A stretch of DNA of 55,295 nucleotides from Planctomycetota bacterium (GTDB taxonomy: Bacteria > Planctomycetota > UBA1135 > GCA-002748355), in assembly GCA_024278315.1 (NCBI GenBank), contig JAJRTL010000129.1, positions 1 through 55,295 of the forward strand, given 5' to 3'. Numbering within the stretch: position 1 is the stretch's first letter; each line of letters begins with the position of its first letter. Under the pieces are notes generated by a model that was not told the origin of the DNA, made no database searches, and was given only the letters and a program-made list of their open reading frames with translations. Below, piece after piece: positions 44,494 to 54,274 of this stretch. Both the position numbers and the translations under genes were made by a program.

Positions 44494-46713
44494 TTGATTG
44501 ACCAGGATAAAGTCCATGCACGCTCGTCGTTGCCCGGTCGCCTGAGAAAGAACCGGGCGGCAGAGGCTCTCGTCTACATCGGGGGGCTGGGGACCATTGC
44601 GTGCATCCTGGGCATCCTGGTCTTTCTCCTGTTGGAAGCGCTTCCTCTCTTCGGGGCAGCCTCGGTGGAGGAGGAGGTCATCGATGTCACGGGGAAGCGC
44701 CCACCCCTCCTGGCCATGGCTACGGACAGCTTCCAGATCCGGATGCTGGGCTTGGATGTCGAGGGAGGGCTCTGGGGCTACTCCTTGCGGGATGGTGGCT
44801 CCCAAAGCTTGGGGCGACTCCAGGGGCTTGAGACCGAGGAGACGGTTCGCAAGGCCAAGGCCGTTGGTCACCACATCCTGGTGGAGACCGACGAGGAGCG
44901 CCTGGCAGTCCTGCCCTTTGCCTTCGAGAAGAGCTACGTGGGCACCCAGCGGCGGATCTCCATCGAACTGGACACAGTGGAGTGGTGGGGCACAGGTCCC
45001 GGAGCGCCGCCGATCTCTGCCGCGGATCTTGCCGTTTCCGAAGAAGGAGGACTGACCATCGCCTGGCAGAGAGGTTCGGGCGTAGTCCACATCTCGCGGG
45101 TCCTCGTTGTCGAGAATGCCTTCACCCTCGAAAAAGAAACCCAGAAGAGCGAGTACGGGATCGAGGTGGGTCTGACACTCTCCTTCCTGCATGTGGAGAG
45201 TGGCGAGCCAGGCAATCTCGTGGCTGTGGATGGGCAGGGGCGCATCCATTGGTGGGCCCTTGAGGAAGAGGGGGCCACCAAGAAGCAGATGCTCGAAACG
45301 GGGCTCGGACCTCTTTCCTGCGTGGGGCCTCTGCAAGCGGACCGGTCTCTCATCCTCGCCAACGATCGGGGAGAGATGCGTCAGTTCTTTCGCGTTCCCG
45401 ATGAGCACGGAGAGAAGGCGTTCAGGGGGATCCGTGACTTCCCGCCCATGGGGTCCGCCATCACCGCAATCGCCAGATCGACGCGGAACAAGGCCTTCCT
45501 GGTCAGTAGTGAGGAAGGGAAGCTGGGCCTCTACTATGCCACCTCGGGCAAGCGGGACTGGATGGGGGATCCCGATGTCGGAGAGATCCGCTCCATTGCG
45601 CTTTCGCCCAAGGGAGATGGCATCCTGGTTTCTGGGAGCGAAGGCGTGGCTCGGCTCGCGGTAGACAATCCACATCCTGAGACAAGCATGGGGTCACTGC
45701 TGGGAAAGGTCTGGTACGAGGACTACCCGGAACCCACGTACACGTGGCAGTCTACCGGAGGCACGGACGACTTCGAACCGAAGCTCTCGCTGGTGCCTCT
45801 GGTGTTCGGCACGATCAAGGGCACCTTCTTCTCGATGTTGCTGGCCATTCCGCTGGCCTTGCTGGCAGCCCTCTACGCTTCGCTGTTCCTGCATCCTACG
45901 GTCAGGAAGTGGGTCAAACCTGCCATCGAGATCATGGCAGCCATTCCCAGCGTCATCCTGGGATTCCTCTGTGCGATCTACCTGGCGCCGTTCCTGGAGA
46001 GCAGCTTTGGTCGATTCCTGCTCTTGCCGCTGCTGGTTCCCCTGTTCCTCGTCATGGGGAGCCTCCTGCTCTCGCGCATGCCGACCGCCGCCATGGCTCA
46101 CCTGCCCAAGGGCACGGAACTGCTGATCCTGGGGACCTCCCTCCTTGTGGGTGGGCTCTTGAGCTTTCTGCTGGGGGCTCCGATCGAGAGCTGGATCTTC
46201 GGGGGAGATGCTCCGGCGTGGATCGTCCAGAACCTGGGGGTCCCCTATGAGCAGCGCAATGCCATCGTCATCGCCATGGGGATGTCCTTTGCGGTCATCC
46301 CCATCATCTTCTCGATCTCGGAGGATGCGATCAGCAATGTGCCGCGCAACCTTATCTCCGGATCCCTGGCGCTCGGAGCCAATCGGTGGGAAACCGCCGT
46401 GAGAGTGATTCTCCCGACCGCGAGTCCAGGCATCTTCTCGGCCGTCATGATCGGCTTGGGGCGTGCGGTGGGGGAGACCATGATCGTTCTCATGGCAGCT
46501 GGCAACACCGCCATCATGGATTGGAATCCGTTCAATGGGTTCAGGACCCTCTCGGCCAACATCGCAGTCGAGATCCCCGAAGCACCGCATGAGGGAACGC
46601 TCTATCGGACCCTGTTCCTCGCTGCGATCCTCCTCTTCATCATGACTTTCTTCCTGAACAGCGTCGCTGAAGTGGTTCGGCAGAGGCTCCGGAGTCGCTA
46701 TGCCAACCTCTGA
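44494..46713 (+). CDS. pstC: Phosphate ABC transporter permease PstC with large extra domain
   Basis: The product is 739 residues, more than twice the size of E. coli PstC. The start at 44494 is a TTG with a poor ribosome-binding site, so it is tentative. An N-terminal membrane segment (residues about 25-50) is followed by about 380 residues of repeated beta-propeller-like sequence (DSFQIRMLGLDVEGGLWGYSLRDG, RSIALSPKGDGILVSGSEGVARL), then the permease part (about 430-739) with GTIKGTFFSMLLAIPLALLAALY and the EAA loop SGSLALGANRWETAVRVILPTASPG. The extra domain should lie in the periplasm. This extended type of PstC is known from some proteobacteria (COG4590-like). It overlaps pstA by 14 bases. 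Confidence 0.9.
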   Translation: MIDQDKVHARSSLPGRLRKNRAAEALVYIGGLGTIACILGILVFLLLEALPLFGAASVEEEVIDVTGKRPPLLAMATDSFQIRMLGLDVEGGLWGYSLRDGGSQSLGRLQGLETEETVRKAKAVGHHILVETDEERLAVLPFAFEKSYVGTQRRISIELDTVEWWGTGPGAPPISAADLAVSEEGGLTIAWQRGSGVVHISRVLVVENAFTLEKETQKSEYGIEVGLTLSFLHVESGEPGNLVAVDGQGRIHWWALEEEGATKKQMLETGLGPLSCVGPLQADRSLILANDRGEMRQFFRVPDEHGEKAFRGIRDFPPMGSAITAIARSTRNKAFLVSSEEGKLGLYYATSGKRDWMGDPDVGEIRSIALSPKGDGILVSGSEGVARLAVDNPHPETSMGSLLGKVWYEDYPEPTYTWQSTGGTDDFEPKLSLVPLVFGTIKGTFFSMLLAIPLALLAALYASLFLHPTVRKWVKPAIEIMAAIPSVILGFLCAIYLAPFLESSFGRFLLLPLLVPLFLVMGSLLLSRMPTAAMAHLPKGTELLILGTSLLVGGLLSFLLGAPIESWIFGGDAPAWIVQNLGVPYEQRNAIVIAMGMSFAVIPIIFSISEDAISNVPRNLISGSLALGANRWETAVRVILPTASPGIFSAVMIGLGRAVGETMIVLMAAGNTAIMDWNPFNGFRTLSANIAVEIPEAPHEGTLYRTLFLAAILLFIMTFFLNSVAEVVRQRLRSRYANL

Positions 46714-48175
46714 TCACGGAATGCACAGCGAGGGCCAGCGCGCTCGCAAGAAGATGCGCCACCTCCTCTACTCCCGTCTCTGTGGCGGTGCCTTGGCGGT
46801 TCGTGTTCTGATGATCGTGGGACTCATCCTCTTGCTCGCAAGCAAAGGTTTGAGCTACTTCTGGCCCAAGGACATCCAAGAGGTCTCCCTCAAGGATGGC
46901 AGCAAGGTCTGGGGCGAATACCAGGGGCGCAAAGTCTTCCTCGGCGCTCAGCGAGACGCAGAGGCTCGATATCAGATCCAGTACAAGGTGGCCAACCGGG
47001 ACCTCTACGATCTCGATTTTCGTTGGGTGGACGAGGACGAGATTACCCAGACTTCGACCCCGTCTGGACTCCTGAGGCTCGAGCGTCGGGAGTATGGAGT
47101 CTTCATTGGGAGACTGCGCGAGCTGATTCTCGGCGGCGAAGTGCATCGTGGTGCAGTGGCCGATCTCATGCCCCTCCTCGTCCGGAAGATGGCCGAGAGA
47201 CCCGCCAACGAGACTCATCAGTGGGAGCAAGAAGCCCGGCGTGACCAGGTCGTCCTGGTGACGGCGGAAGGACAGTCCAGCACGATCTCCCTCTTCGACG
47301 TGCTCCATGTGGAAGCTCCCAACGAGATGTCCGTATTCGCCAAGGCGGGAACGCTGATCGCCAACCTCTGGGCTTTCGTCTGGGAGGATCCTCGCGAGTC
47401 GAACACCGAGGGCGGCATCTTTCCCGCCATCTTCGGCACGATTCTCATGGTCTTCCTGATGACCTTCTTCGTGACGCCATTCGGTGTTCTGGCAGCAATC
47501 TACCTCCGGGAGTACGCGAAGGAGGGACCTTTGGTACGCGCGGTACGCGTGGCCATCTTCAATCTCGCGGGCGTGCCCTCCATCGTCTTCGGCGTGTTCG
47601 GTCTTGGCTTCTTCGTCTATTTCGTCGGCGGCACGATCGACCAGCTCTTGTATCCCGAGGCTCTGCCCACACCCACCTATGGGACAGGTGGCATTCTCTG
47701 GGCATCCCTGACCCTGGCTCTGCTGACGGTCCCCGTCGTTATCGTGGCCACAGAGGAGGCTCTGTCTGCCGTCCCCAAGGAAGTGCGCCAAGGATCCTAT
47801 GCACTCGGGGCGACCCGCTTCGAGACGCTCTGGCGCATCGTCGTCCCGGCTTCCCTGCCGGGCATCATGACAGGGGTCATCCTGGCGATTGCACGTGCGG
47901 CCGGTGAGGTCGCGCCCCTCATGATCGTGGGAATGGTCAAGCTCGCGCCCGTTCCCATGGACGGTGAGTTCCCCTTCCTCCACCTGGATCGCAAGTTCAT
48001 GCATCTGGGCTTCCACATCTACGATCTGGGGTTCCAGAGCCCCAATGTGGAGGCCACGAAACCTCTCGTCTACGCAACCGCCTTCCTCCTCGTGGGGATC
48101 GTCATGGTCATGAACCTGGTTGCCATCTACTACCGCAACCGCCTCCGTGAAAGATATGCCAGCAGTAGCGTCTAG
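46700..48175 (+). CDS. pstA: Phosphate ABC transporter permease PstA, extended form
   Basis: The product is 491 residues against about 290-300 for E. coli PstA. The ATG at 46700 lies within the end of pstC and has GGAG before it. The N-terminal membrane segment ([19 protein letters not shown]) is followed by an insert of about 170 residues with no clear family, and then the permease core beginning near residue 230 ([29 protein letters not shown]) with the EAA loop [25 protein letters not shown]. It forms the transmembrane channel with PstC. pstB starts 4 bases after its stop. Confidence 0.91.
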   Translation: MPTSDHGMHSEGQRARKKMRHLLYSRLCGGALAVRVLMIVGLILLLASKGLSYFWPKDIQEVSLKDGSKVWGEYQGRKVFLGAQRDAEARYQIQYKVANRDLYDLDFRWVDEDEITQTSTPSGLLRLERREYGVFIGRLRELILGGEVHRGAVADLMPLLVRKMAERPANETHQWEQEARRDQVVLVTAEGQSSTISLFDVLHVEAPNEMSVFAKAGTLIANLWAFVWEDPRESNTEGGIFPAIFGTILMVFLMTFFVTPFGVLAAIYLREYAKEGPLVRAVRVAIFNLAGVPSIVFGVFGLGFFVYFVGGTIDQLLYPEALPTPTYGTGGILWASLTLALLTVPVVIVATEEALSAVPKEVRQGSYALGATRFETLWRIVVPASLPGIMTGVILAIARAAGEVAPLMIVGMVKLAPVPMDGEFPFLHLDRKFMHLGFHIYDLGFQSPNVEATKPLVYATAFLLVGIVMVMNLVAIYYRNRLRERYASSSV

Positions 48176-48179
48176 AACC

Positions 48180-49004
48180 ATGAGTGATCCTGCCGTCGTG
48201 ATCGATCCCGCCGAGAGCCCTGTGGCTCACGGATCAGGCCTTGCCGATGCAAGGTCCTACCTCGACATCCAGGGTGTGAATCTCTGGTATGGAAACAAGC
48301 AGGCGCTCTTCGATATCGATCTCCCGATTCCCGAGAAGGAGATCACCTCCTTCATCGGGCCCTCTGGTTGCGGAAAGTCGACCTTGCTCCGCTGCATCAA
48401 CCGACTCAATGACCTCATCGACGGGTGCCGATTCGAGGGGAGGATTCTCTGGGAAGGTCAGGACATCAACGGTTCCGGGATCGAGCTGCACGGATTGAGG
48501 ACGCGGATCGGGATGGTATTCCAGAAATCCAATCCCTTTCCCAAGTCCATCTTCGAGAACGTCGCATACGGGCCACGGATCCATGGAATCAGGAACAAGT
48601 CCAAGCTCCAGGAACTGGTGGAGAAGAGTCTCCGGGGGGCAGCGCTCTGGGAGGAGGCCAAGGATCGGCTTCACGAGAGTGCGTTGGGCCTGTCGGGGGG
48701 GCAGATGCAGCGTCTCTGCATCGCGAGAGCCTTGGCCGTGGAGCCCGACATCATCCTGTTCGATGAGCCCTGTTCCGCACTCGACCCGATTGCTACCGGG
48801 AAGATCGAGGACCTCATGGAGGAACTCAAGAAGGACTATACGCAGGTCATCGTTACGCACTCCATGCAGCAGGCCTCTCGAGTGTCGGACCATACCGCAT
48901 TTTTCTACCTGGGAGAGCTGGTCGAATTCGGTGAGACCCAGCAGGTCTTTACTCGACCGCTCCAGAAGCAGACGGAGGACTATATCAGCGGTCGATTCGG
49001 GTAG
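48180..49004 (+). CDS. pstB: Phosphate ABC transporter ATP-binding protein PstB
   Basis: The product is 274 residues, close to the usual 257-290. The ATG at 48180 is 4 bases after pstA. All ABC motifs are intact: Walker [11 protein letters not shown]-loop VFQKSNPFP, signature LSGGQMQR, Walker [14 protein letters not shown] and H-loop VTHSMQQ. It powers phosphate import. No phoU, phoB or phoR is seen after it, which is unusual for a pst operon, so regulation must be encoded elsewhere. Confidence 0.95.
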   Translation: MSDPAVVIDPAESPVAHGSGLADARSYLDIQGVNLWYGNKQALFDIDLPIPEKEITSFIGPSGCGKSTLLRCINRLNDLIDGCRFEGRILWEGQDINGSGIELHGLRTRIGMVFQKSNPFPKSIFENVAYGPRIHGIRNKSKLQELVEKSLRGAALWEEAKDRLHESALGLSGGQMQRLCIARALAVEPDIILFDEPCSALDPIATGKIEDLMEELKKDYTQVIVTHSMQQASRVSDHTAFFYLGELVEFGETQQVFTRPLQKQTEDYISGRFG

Positions 49005-49085
49005 ACACCGGGAGGAGATCGGAGAGAGGGCCGCGTGCTCATGCTTTCCCTCTCACCGGCGCGAACTTGCGCGTAGGATGAGGGC

Positions 49086-52000
49086 ATGAGAGCGTTCCAA
49101 TCCAGCCTTCCCCTTCTGGGCTTCTGTCTACTGTTCCCCTGGTTTCCTGAATCTCTTCTGGGGCAGTCCGCCCCCGAGCCACAGGGGGAGTATGAGGCCG
49201 ATCTCGAGAAGGCAGCCTACGAGCTCAGCCGCGGCAAGCGCGAACGGGCCCGGTCGGTCTACGAGGAAATCCTCGAGATGGTGGAGGAGGGCGAGGACGA
49301 TGAGGTCCCGTCGATCTCCGAGCAGGCGGGAGCCTGGGCAGGCCTGGGGAGGATCCAATTCCAGACAGGCGAGTACTCCCAAGCCCTGGAGAGCCTTGCG
49401 AAGGCAAAGAAACTTAGAACCACCTCGCGTCAGCGTGTCCTGTTGGCTCGGGTCCTGGCACGCATCGGCCGCTATGAGGACGCTCTGGCGGCGATTGTGG
49501 ATCTGGGGATCGGGGCGAAGGCGGGCCCTTCACCGACCGAGAACGAGGAAGCCCAACGGCTCGAAGCCCAGTGGTTGAAGGCATCGTGGAAGCAGTATCT
49601 GGGCAGGGCAGGAGAGGCACGTCGGCTCTGGACCCTCATCGAGGACCTGGGCAAGAGCAAGACCTTGAGGCTTCCGGCATCCAAGCTCTGGTTCGCCAAA
49701 TCGCTCTTGTCGCTAGGGGGTCGCGACCGTCTCTATCAGGGCTCACAGCTTCTCATCGAGGTCAGCAAGAAGGATCCCTATCTCTCCGAGGCCTATGTGG
49801 CTCTGGGAGATCTCTACTTCGAGGTCTATCACGAGGCTGCTGGATACAAGAGTGGAGAGAGCGAATACCAGCGGGCCTTGCAGAACTGCGGCGAGGTGCA
49901 GGGAGCCCTGTTGGGACTCTATCGCAGTCGCAAGGACAACTTCCTTCTGGACTACAACAAGACGCGCTCCTACCTGCAGCGGGCCTTGGAGCTCAACCCG
50001 AGGTCGGTCAGGGCCTTGCGGCTGAAGGCTGCGACCCGCATCGACAATCGCAACTTCGAGGGCAGTTACGATCTGTTGAAGCGCGCGCTCGCCATCAACC
50101 CGCGCGACAAGCAGAGTCTCGCCGAGATGGCCTCGGCCTGCCATCTCACCTACCGCTCCAAAGCGGAGCAGGAATACCGTCAGAGGGCGCTCAAGGTCGA
50201 TCCGACCTACACGCATGTAGACACCATTCTCGGAGCCCATCAGATCGCACTCTATCGCTTCGAAGATGCCTTGATCCCCCTGCAAAGGGCCAACAGCGCC
50301 AGGCCCGGAGACTACGACACCCTCCTGGCGCTGGGGCGCGCGCTTCTGCAAACGGGGCGAGGCAAGGCTGCCGAGAAGGTCCTGCTCCAGACGCGGCAGA
50401 TCCGACCCGGTTGGGTCAATCCCTGGCGCGAGAACCAGCTCTTCCTGCAGAAGCGCATCAACGAGAAATACCACATCCGCGAGGAGGGCAACTTCTCCTA
50501 TGTCTTGCACCCGGAGGAAGAGGGGGTCCTGGGCCCATACCTCAAGCGGATCTACGAGTCGAGCTACAAGGAGCTGGGAGCAAAGTACGGTGTCTACCCC
50601 GACTGCAAGGTCAGGGTGGAGTGCTTCGAGCGGTTCGGTGACTTCTCGGTTCGCACGATCGGCTACAAGGGATTTGGCGCTTTGGGGGCCTGCTTTGGTT
50701 GTCTGATCACCTCGGTCTCTCCAGGGGCACCCGAACTACGTTCGCAGTTCTCCTGGCGCGTGACCGCGAGACATGAGTTCTCGCATGTCCTTCATCTCAA
50801 GCTCTCCAAGGCTCGCGTGCCTCGCTGGCTGACCGAGGGCATGGCGGTCTACGAGGAGATCGCCATGGATCCGGCCAATGACCGGCGTATGGAGCGCGAA
50901 CTCCATGCCGCCCTCCAGAACAACAGTATCTTTCCACTGACCGAGCTCAACTCGGCCTTCCGCAGCAACAAGATCCTCTTCGGTTACTACCAAGGGGGGC
51001 TCATCGTCCGCTACCTGGCCCAGGAGTATGACTTCGGAAAACTCGTGGAGCTCGTCAAGGCCTATGCCGATGACAAGTCGACGGCCCAGATCTTCAGTCA
51101 GGTCCTGGGGCTCGAGGCCAAGACCTTCGACGCTCGTTTCCGACGCTACGTCGAGGGCATGGTCGGCAAGCTCAAGCTGGTCCCCCTGGTCGAGGAGGCG
51201 ACGATGTCCCGGCTCCTGCTGCATGTCGCCAAGAACCCGGACGATCGCGACGCACGGCTCATGTTGGCTTCTGGCTACGTTCAGCGGCGGAACTTCGTGG
51301 ATGCAGGCACACAGCTCGGGGCCCTCAGGAAGCTGGATCCCGACAATGGCGACGCCCTGCTGATCCGTGCCAAGATGGCCATGCTCCGCAAGGACATCAA
51401 GCAGGTGCGCGCCTTGCTCAAATCGGGTTTCGAGGCTGGTGGAGATGACTTCGATTCTCGCATGCTGCACGCGAGCCTGCTCTTGAAGGCCAATCGCCCG
51501 CAAGCGGCCCTGGCTGAGTTGAAGGCGGCCGTCGCCTGCTGGCCCACCTGCCCGACACCGGGTCAGGGTTCGCCCTTTCTGGGGCAGGCTCGCATTCTCG
51601 CGGGGATGGGCAAAAAGGCGGAAGCGGCGGAGCTCATGAATCGCTACATCGCGCTCCATGGGCAGGACTACTCCGTGAGGCGGCAGCTGGCGGTCTACTA
51701 CCGAGAGAACGGCAAGCCCCAAAAGGAGTTGGCCCACCTGGAGGCTGCCCGGGATGTGGACCCCTTCGACCGCGAGCTCCACAGCCGTCTGGCCAAGATC
51801 TACAAGGAGGACGGCCGTTTGGCCGAGGCAGCCTTCGCCTTGCGGATGGCCCTGGCCACCCAGGTGGATAGGGACCGGGCCAGCATGGATCCGACGAAGA
51901 AGGGCCCCAACAAGAAGGGGCCCGAGGCCGAGGTCCAGTTCGAGGCGGGTCTGAGACTCCAGCTGGCCGAGATCATGCTCTCCCTTGGGCACAAGGTCGA

Positions 52001-52091
52001 GGCCTCGGACGAGGCCCGGCGGATCCTGAAACTCGGCAAGGCAGTGCCGCCGGAGGTCCAGGAGCGGGCCCGTGAGATCCTCGACTCCTAG
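49086..52091 (+). CDS. Secreted TPR-repeat zinc metallopeptidase (gluzincin type)
   Basis: The product is 1001 residues with a signal peptide (SLPLLGFCLLFPWFPESLLG). Residues about 40-470 are TPR repeats (for example GRIQFQTGEYSQALESLAKAKKL). Residues about 470-700 contain the catalytic region: TARHEFSHVLHL near residue 560 gives the HExxH zinc site, and RWLTEGMAVYEE 28 residues later the third glutamate ligand. The C-terminal third is again TPR-like (ILAGMGKKAEAAELMNRYI). This architecture resembles BepA-like envelope quality-control peptidases, though sequence identity cannot be judged here. It is periplasmic. It is an isolated gene, probably with its own promoter in the 81-base gap. Confidence 0.85.
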   Translation: MRAFQSSLPLLGFCLLFPWFPESLLGQSAPEPQGEYEADLEKAAYELSRGKRERARSVYEEILEMVEEGEDDEVPSISEQAGAWAGLGRIQFQTGEYSQALESLAKAKKLRTTSRQRVLLARVLARIGRYEDALAAIVDLGIGAKAGPSPTENEEAQRLEAQWLKASWKQYLGRAGEARRLWTLIEDLGKSKTLRLPASKLWFAKSLLSLGGRDRLYQGSQLLIEVSKKDPYLSEAYVALGDLYFEVYHEAAGYKSGESEYQRALQNCGEVQGALLGLYRSRKDNFLLDYNKTRSYLQRALELNPRSVRALRLKAATRIDNRNFEGSYDLLKRALAINPRDKQSLAEMASACHLTYRSKAEQEYRQRALKVDPTYTHVDTILGAHQIALYRFEDALIPLQRANSARPGDYDTLLALGRALLQTGRGKAAEKVLLQTRQIRPGWVNPWRENQLFLQKRINEKYHIREEGNFSYVLHPEEEGVLGPYLKRIYESSYKELGAKYGVYPDCKVRVECFERFGDFSVRTIGYKGFGALGACFGCLITSVSPGAPELRSQFSWRVTARHEFSHVLHLKLSKARVPRWLTEGMAVYEEIAMDPANDRRMERELHAALQNNSIFPLTELNSAFRSNKILFGYYQGGLIVRYLAQEYDFGKLVELVKAYADDKSTAQIFSQVLGLEAKTFDARFRRYVEGMVGKLKLVPLVEEATMSRLLLHVAKNPDDRDARLMLASGYVQRRNFVDAGTQLGALRKLDPDNGDALLIRAKMAMLRKDIKQVRALLKSGFEAGGDDFDSRMLHASLLLKANRPQAALAELKAAVACWPTCPTPGQGSPFLGQARILAGMGKKAEAAELMNRYIALHGQDYSVRRQLAVYYRENGKPQKELAHLEAARDVDPFDRELHSRLAKIYKEDGRLAEAAFALRMALATQVDRDRASMDPTKKGPNKKGPEAEVQFEAGLRLQLAEIMLSLGHKVEASDEARRILKLGKAVPPEVQERAREILDS

Positions 52092-52194
52092 CGACGCCTA
52101 GACCTCCACAGGCCTCCGCTCTACGATGGGGCGGGAGGAGGTAGTCCTTGACCCAAGTGGGCACCTGGCCTAGTCTTCCCCGCCCGATTGGCGC

Positions 52195-52269
52195 TACCCG
52201 GTGGTGTAATTGGTAGCACTGGAGATTCTGGTTCTCTTAGTCCAGGTTCGAGTCCTGTCCGGGTAACCA
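52195..52269 (+). tRNA. tRNA-Gln (CUG)
   Basis: The acceptor stem is TACCCGG paired with CCGGGTA; the discriminator is A and CCA is encoded. The D stem is GTGT with GCAC, the anticodon stem GGAGA with TCTCT, and the loop TTCTGGT gives anticodon CTG. The U1-A72 pair is typical of glutamine tRNAs. The T stem has one C-T mismatch at its outer pair. Confidence 0.9.
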
Positions 52270-52273
52270 TGAT

Positions 52274-52322
52274 CGGGGTCTCCTCCCGCACGTCCCAGAC
52301 GAGCGCGAGGGGACCCCGGTTT
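52274..52322 (+). terminator. Terminator after the first tRNA-Gln
   Basis: A 12-base-pair stem joins 52274-52285 and 52307-52318 (CGGGGTC with GACCCCG at its base), followed by GTTTTC. It separates the two tRNA genes into independent transcripts. Confidence 0.8.
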
Positions 52323-52352
52323 TCATATGCGCCAACTCGATCGAGCTCCTGC

Positions 52353-52426
52353 TACCCGGTGGTGTAATGGTAACACTGCTGGTTTTGGTCCAGCCATTTC
52401 AGGTTCGAGTCCTGGCCGGGTAACCA
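52353..52426 (+). tRNA. tRNA-Gln (UUG)
   Basis: It shares the acceptor stem TACCCGG/CCGGGTA and encoded CCA with the previous gene. The anticodon stem is GCTGG with CCAGC, and the loop TTTTGGT gives anticodon TTG. The T stem is intact. Together the two genes cover both glutamine codons. Confidence 0.92.
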
Positions 52427-52429
52427 CAC

Positions 52430-52466
52430 AGAGAGGACCAGACTTTGCGTTTGGTCCTCTCTTTGC
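52430..52466 (+). terminator. Terminator after the second tRNA-Gln
   Basis: AGAGAGGACCA (52430-52440) pairs perfectly with TGGTCCTCTCT (52452-52462), followed by TTGCTTGTTT. It closes the tRNA transcript. Confidence 0.85.
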
Positions 52467-52519
52467 TTGTTTCCCCGAGCGGCCTGCTGTCCACAAGTTG
52501 CGAGCGCAGGTGTGGTGGG

Positions 52520-52783
52520 TCAGCGCCCCGGACGTCCCTGGATGTCCTGCATCTTCTGGTTCCGACGCTGTGTGTCGCGGTTGATGATGCGGATCTGCTG
52601 GCGCAGATGGTTGCGGGCCTGGATCGGGACCGTGATGGGGGACATGACGGAGCCCGAAAGCGAAGAGGAGCTCGTCTTTGCCCTTTCTGCCACAGGTGTC
52701 GTGCCGCCATCCTTCTTGGGATCCGTGCACGAGGCCATGACGATGAGCATGAGAAATGCGATGTAGGGCAACTTGGTTTTCAT
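52520..52783 (-). CDS. Small lipoprotein
   Basis: The product is 87 residues from the ATG at 52783, with AGGAGGG immediately before it. The signal sequence ends IVMASC, a lipobox. The mature part is Ser/Thr rich and then helical and basic (QARNHLRQQIRIINRDTQRRNQKMQD). No known family is seen. It lies alone on the minus strand, converging with the second tRNA gene. A possible envelope role is inference from the lipobox only. Confidence 0.65.
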   Translation of the reverse strand: MKTKLPYIAFLMLIVMASCTDPKKDGGTTPVAERAKTSSSSLSGSVMSPITVPIQARNHLRQQIRIINRDTQRRNQKMQDIQGRPGR

Positions 52784-52861
52784 CCCTCCTCTATCGGCAC
52801 GATCGATGCGCACCGGGTGGTGTGGTCGGCTCCGAACCATGCCAAGGGCGGGTAGGGGTGA

Positions 52862-54247
52862 TCAGAGGTCCACGTAGGCAACGGGTGCAGAATCGAAATC
52901 CAGATGCCTGGCGAAGTCGACCAGATAGAGGAACTTGTCCGACTTGGGTTTGGGACTGCGCTTGCGACCCTTGTATCGGATCTTGAGCCGGGCGTCCTTG
53001 TCTCCTTGCCAAAGCCAGCGTGGGAGGAGGAGGCGGACCTTCCTGGCGCGCTTGGCTTTCACCCGGATCGTCAAGGGTGCTCGAGAGAGGATCTTGGCTT
53101 CGACCAAGGCTGTCCTGTCCTTGGCGTAGCGATGCGCGAAGCGCTTCCGTTCTTCTTCATTGAGTCGCTTCCACTCGTTGGCCCGCACCTTGAGTCGCAA
53201 CTCGTCCTGGACCTCTCTCGCAAAGCCTCGGATCTGGACCCAAGAGCGTCTGGCCTCGGCGAGCCTGGAGGCCGCCAGAAGCAGGGAGTCCGGATGCGCA
53301 TTCCGTCTCGTCTTGGCAAAGAAGTCCTCAAGACCGGCGTTACCGAGATCGAAGGAGTGCCCGATGTCGGGAAATGTATGGAAGTGGACTTGTTTGTGCC
53401 CCATCTCCTTGAGTTCACGGAAGGCCAGCCGCAGGTTCCAGATCAGGCCAGGATCGTCCTTGAGTCCCTGGAAGTCATGGATGGGGACGCCGACGAGATT
53501 GGGAAGGAGTCGCAGGTTGTTCTGTCCGCGCTGCAATGCCAGTCTCGGCCCACCGATGCAGGGCAAGATGCCGGCCCAGAGTCCCGGATGGCGTAGCCCT
53601 AGATCCCAGCTGATGTGCCCACCACGACTCGTCCCCGCGACGAAGACCCGATCCGGGTCGATCGGCAGGTGCAGTCGTGCCCAACGCAGGAGGGAAAGCT
53701 GCGTCTGGCGCTCCTGTTCAGAAAATCGATACCCTTGGTTCGCCTGTTGTTCACTCGCGGCGAGGATCACCATAGGGGCTCCTTCGGCGAAGTGTATCCA
53801 TGTGGCCAACTCATGCTGGCCCTGGCCACCCGTTCCATGGGAAGCGAGCAGGAGAGCGAAGCCCCTCTCGGGTCTCTTGGCACCGGGAATGTAGCCATGC
53901 ACTTCTGTATCCAGCATGCCATCGGAGCCCGTGTAGAGAGGGATCTTCCGCCGAATCCGCTTTCCACGTTCCAAAGCAGGGGACAGCGGCAGGGGAGGCC
54001 AAGGGAGTGCATGCAAGGCCTTCTCCCACTTCACGAGGGGGGCCTTCTTCTCCTTCAGTAGTCTACGAATCGCCTTGTCCCGGTCTTTGGGGTTCTGGAT
54101 CGGGAGGACGTCCAGGAAGGCCTTCGCAAGCGCTTCCTTCGTGGGTGGAGGAGGTTTGATGCGCTTCTTCTGGGCGTTCCCGCCGGGTGGAAGGGCAATC
54201 AAGGCAAGCAGTGCTGCTGCGAGTGTTCGATGGCGCGAGGAGTACAT
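52862..54247 (-). CDS. Secreted alpha/beta hydrolase
   Basis: The product is 461 residues. It begins with a basic N-terminus and hydrophobic segment (HRTLAAALLALIALPPGG), consistent with a signal peptide. The hydrolase core has LLLASHGTGGQGQHE (HG oxyanion strand), the nucleophile elbow GTSRGG with Ser, and a histidine in FPDIGHSFDLG. The segments between fit PHB-depolymerase or dienelactone-hydrolase-like enzymes. An N-terminal helical region (about 30-90) and a basic C-terminal tail (about 370-461) are extra. Substrate unknown, probably an ester in the periplasm or outside. It is upstream of the small lipoprotein by 78 bases on the same strand and may be co-transcribed. Confidence 0.8.
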   Translation of the reverse strand: MYSSRHRTLAAALLALIALPPGGNAQKKRIKPPPPTKEALAKAFLDVLPIQNPKDRDKAIRRLLKEKKAPLVKWEKALHALPWPPLPLSPALERGKRIRRKIPLYTGSDGMLDTEVHGYIPGAKRPERGFALLLASHGTGGQGQHELATWIHFAEGAPMVILAASEQQANQGYRFSEQERQTQLSLLRWARLHLPIDPDRVFVAGTSRGGHISWDLGLRHPGLWAGILPCIGGPRLALQRGQNNLRLLPNLVGVPIHDFQGLKDDPGLIWNLRLAFRELKEMGHKQVHFHTFPDIGHSFDLGNAGLEDFFAKTRRNAHPDSLLLAASRLAEARRSWVQIRGFAREVQDELRLKVRANEWKRLNEEERKRFAHRYAKDRTALVEAKILSRAPLTIRVKAKRARKVRLLLPRWLWQGDKDARLKIRYKGRKRSPKPKSDKFLYLVDFARHLDFDSAPVAYVDL

Positions 54248-54274
54248 CCGCCCATCATACCCAAGGAGGCCGAA

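Noticed and set aside
52796..52810. GGCACG-N4-ATGC pattern on the plus strand, resembling a -24/-12 promoter
   Set aside because: No plus-strand gene follows; both flanking genes are on the minus strand.
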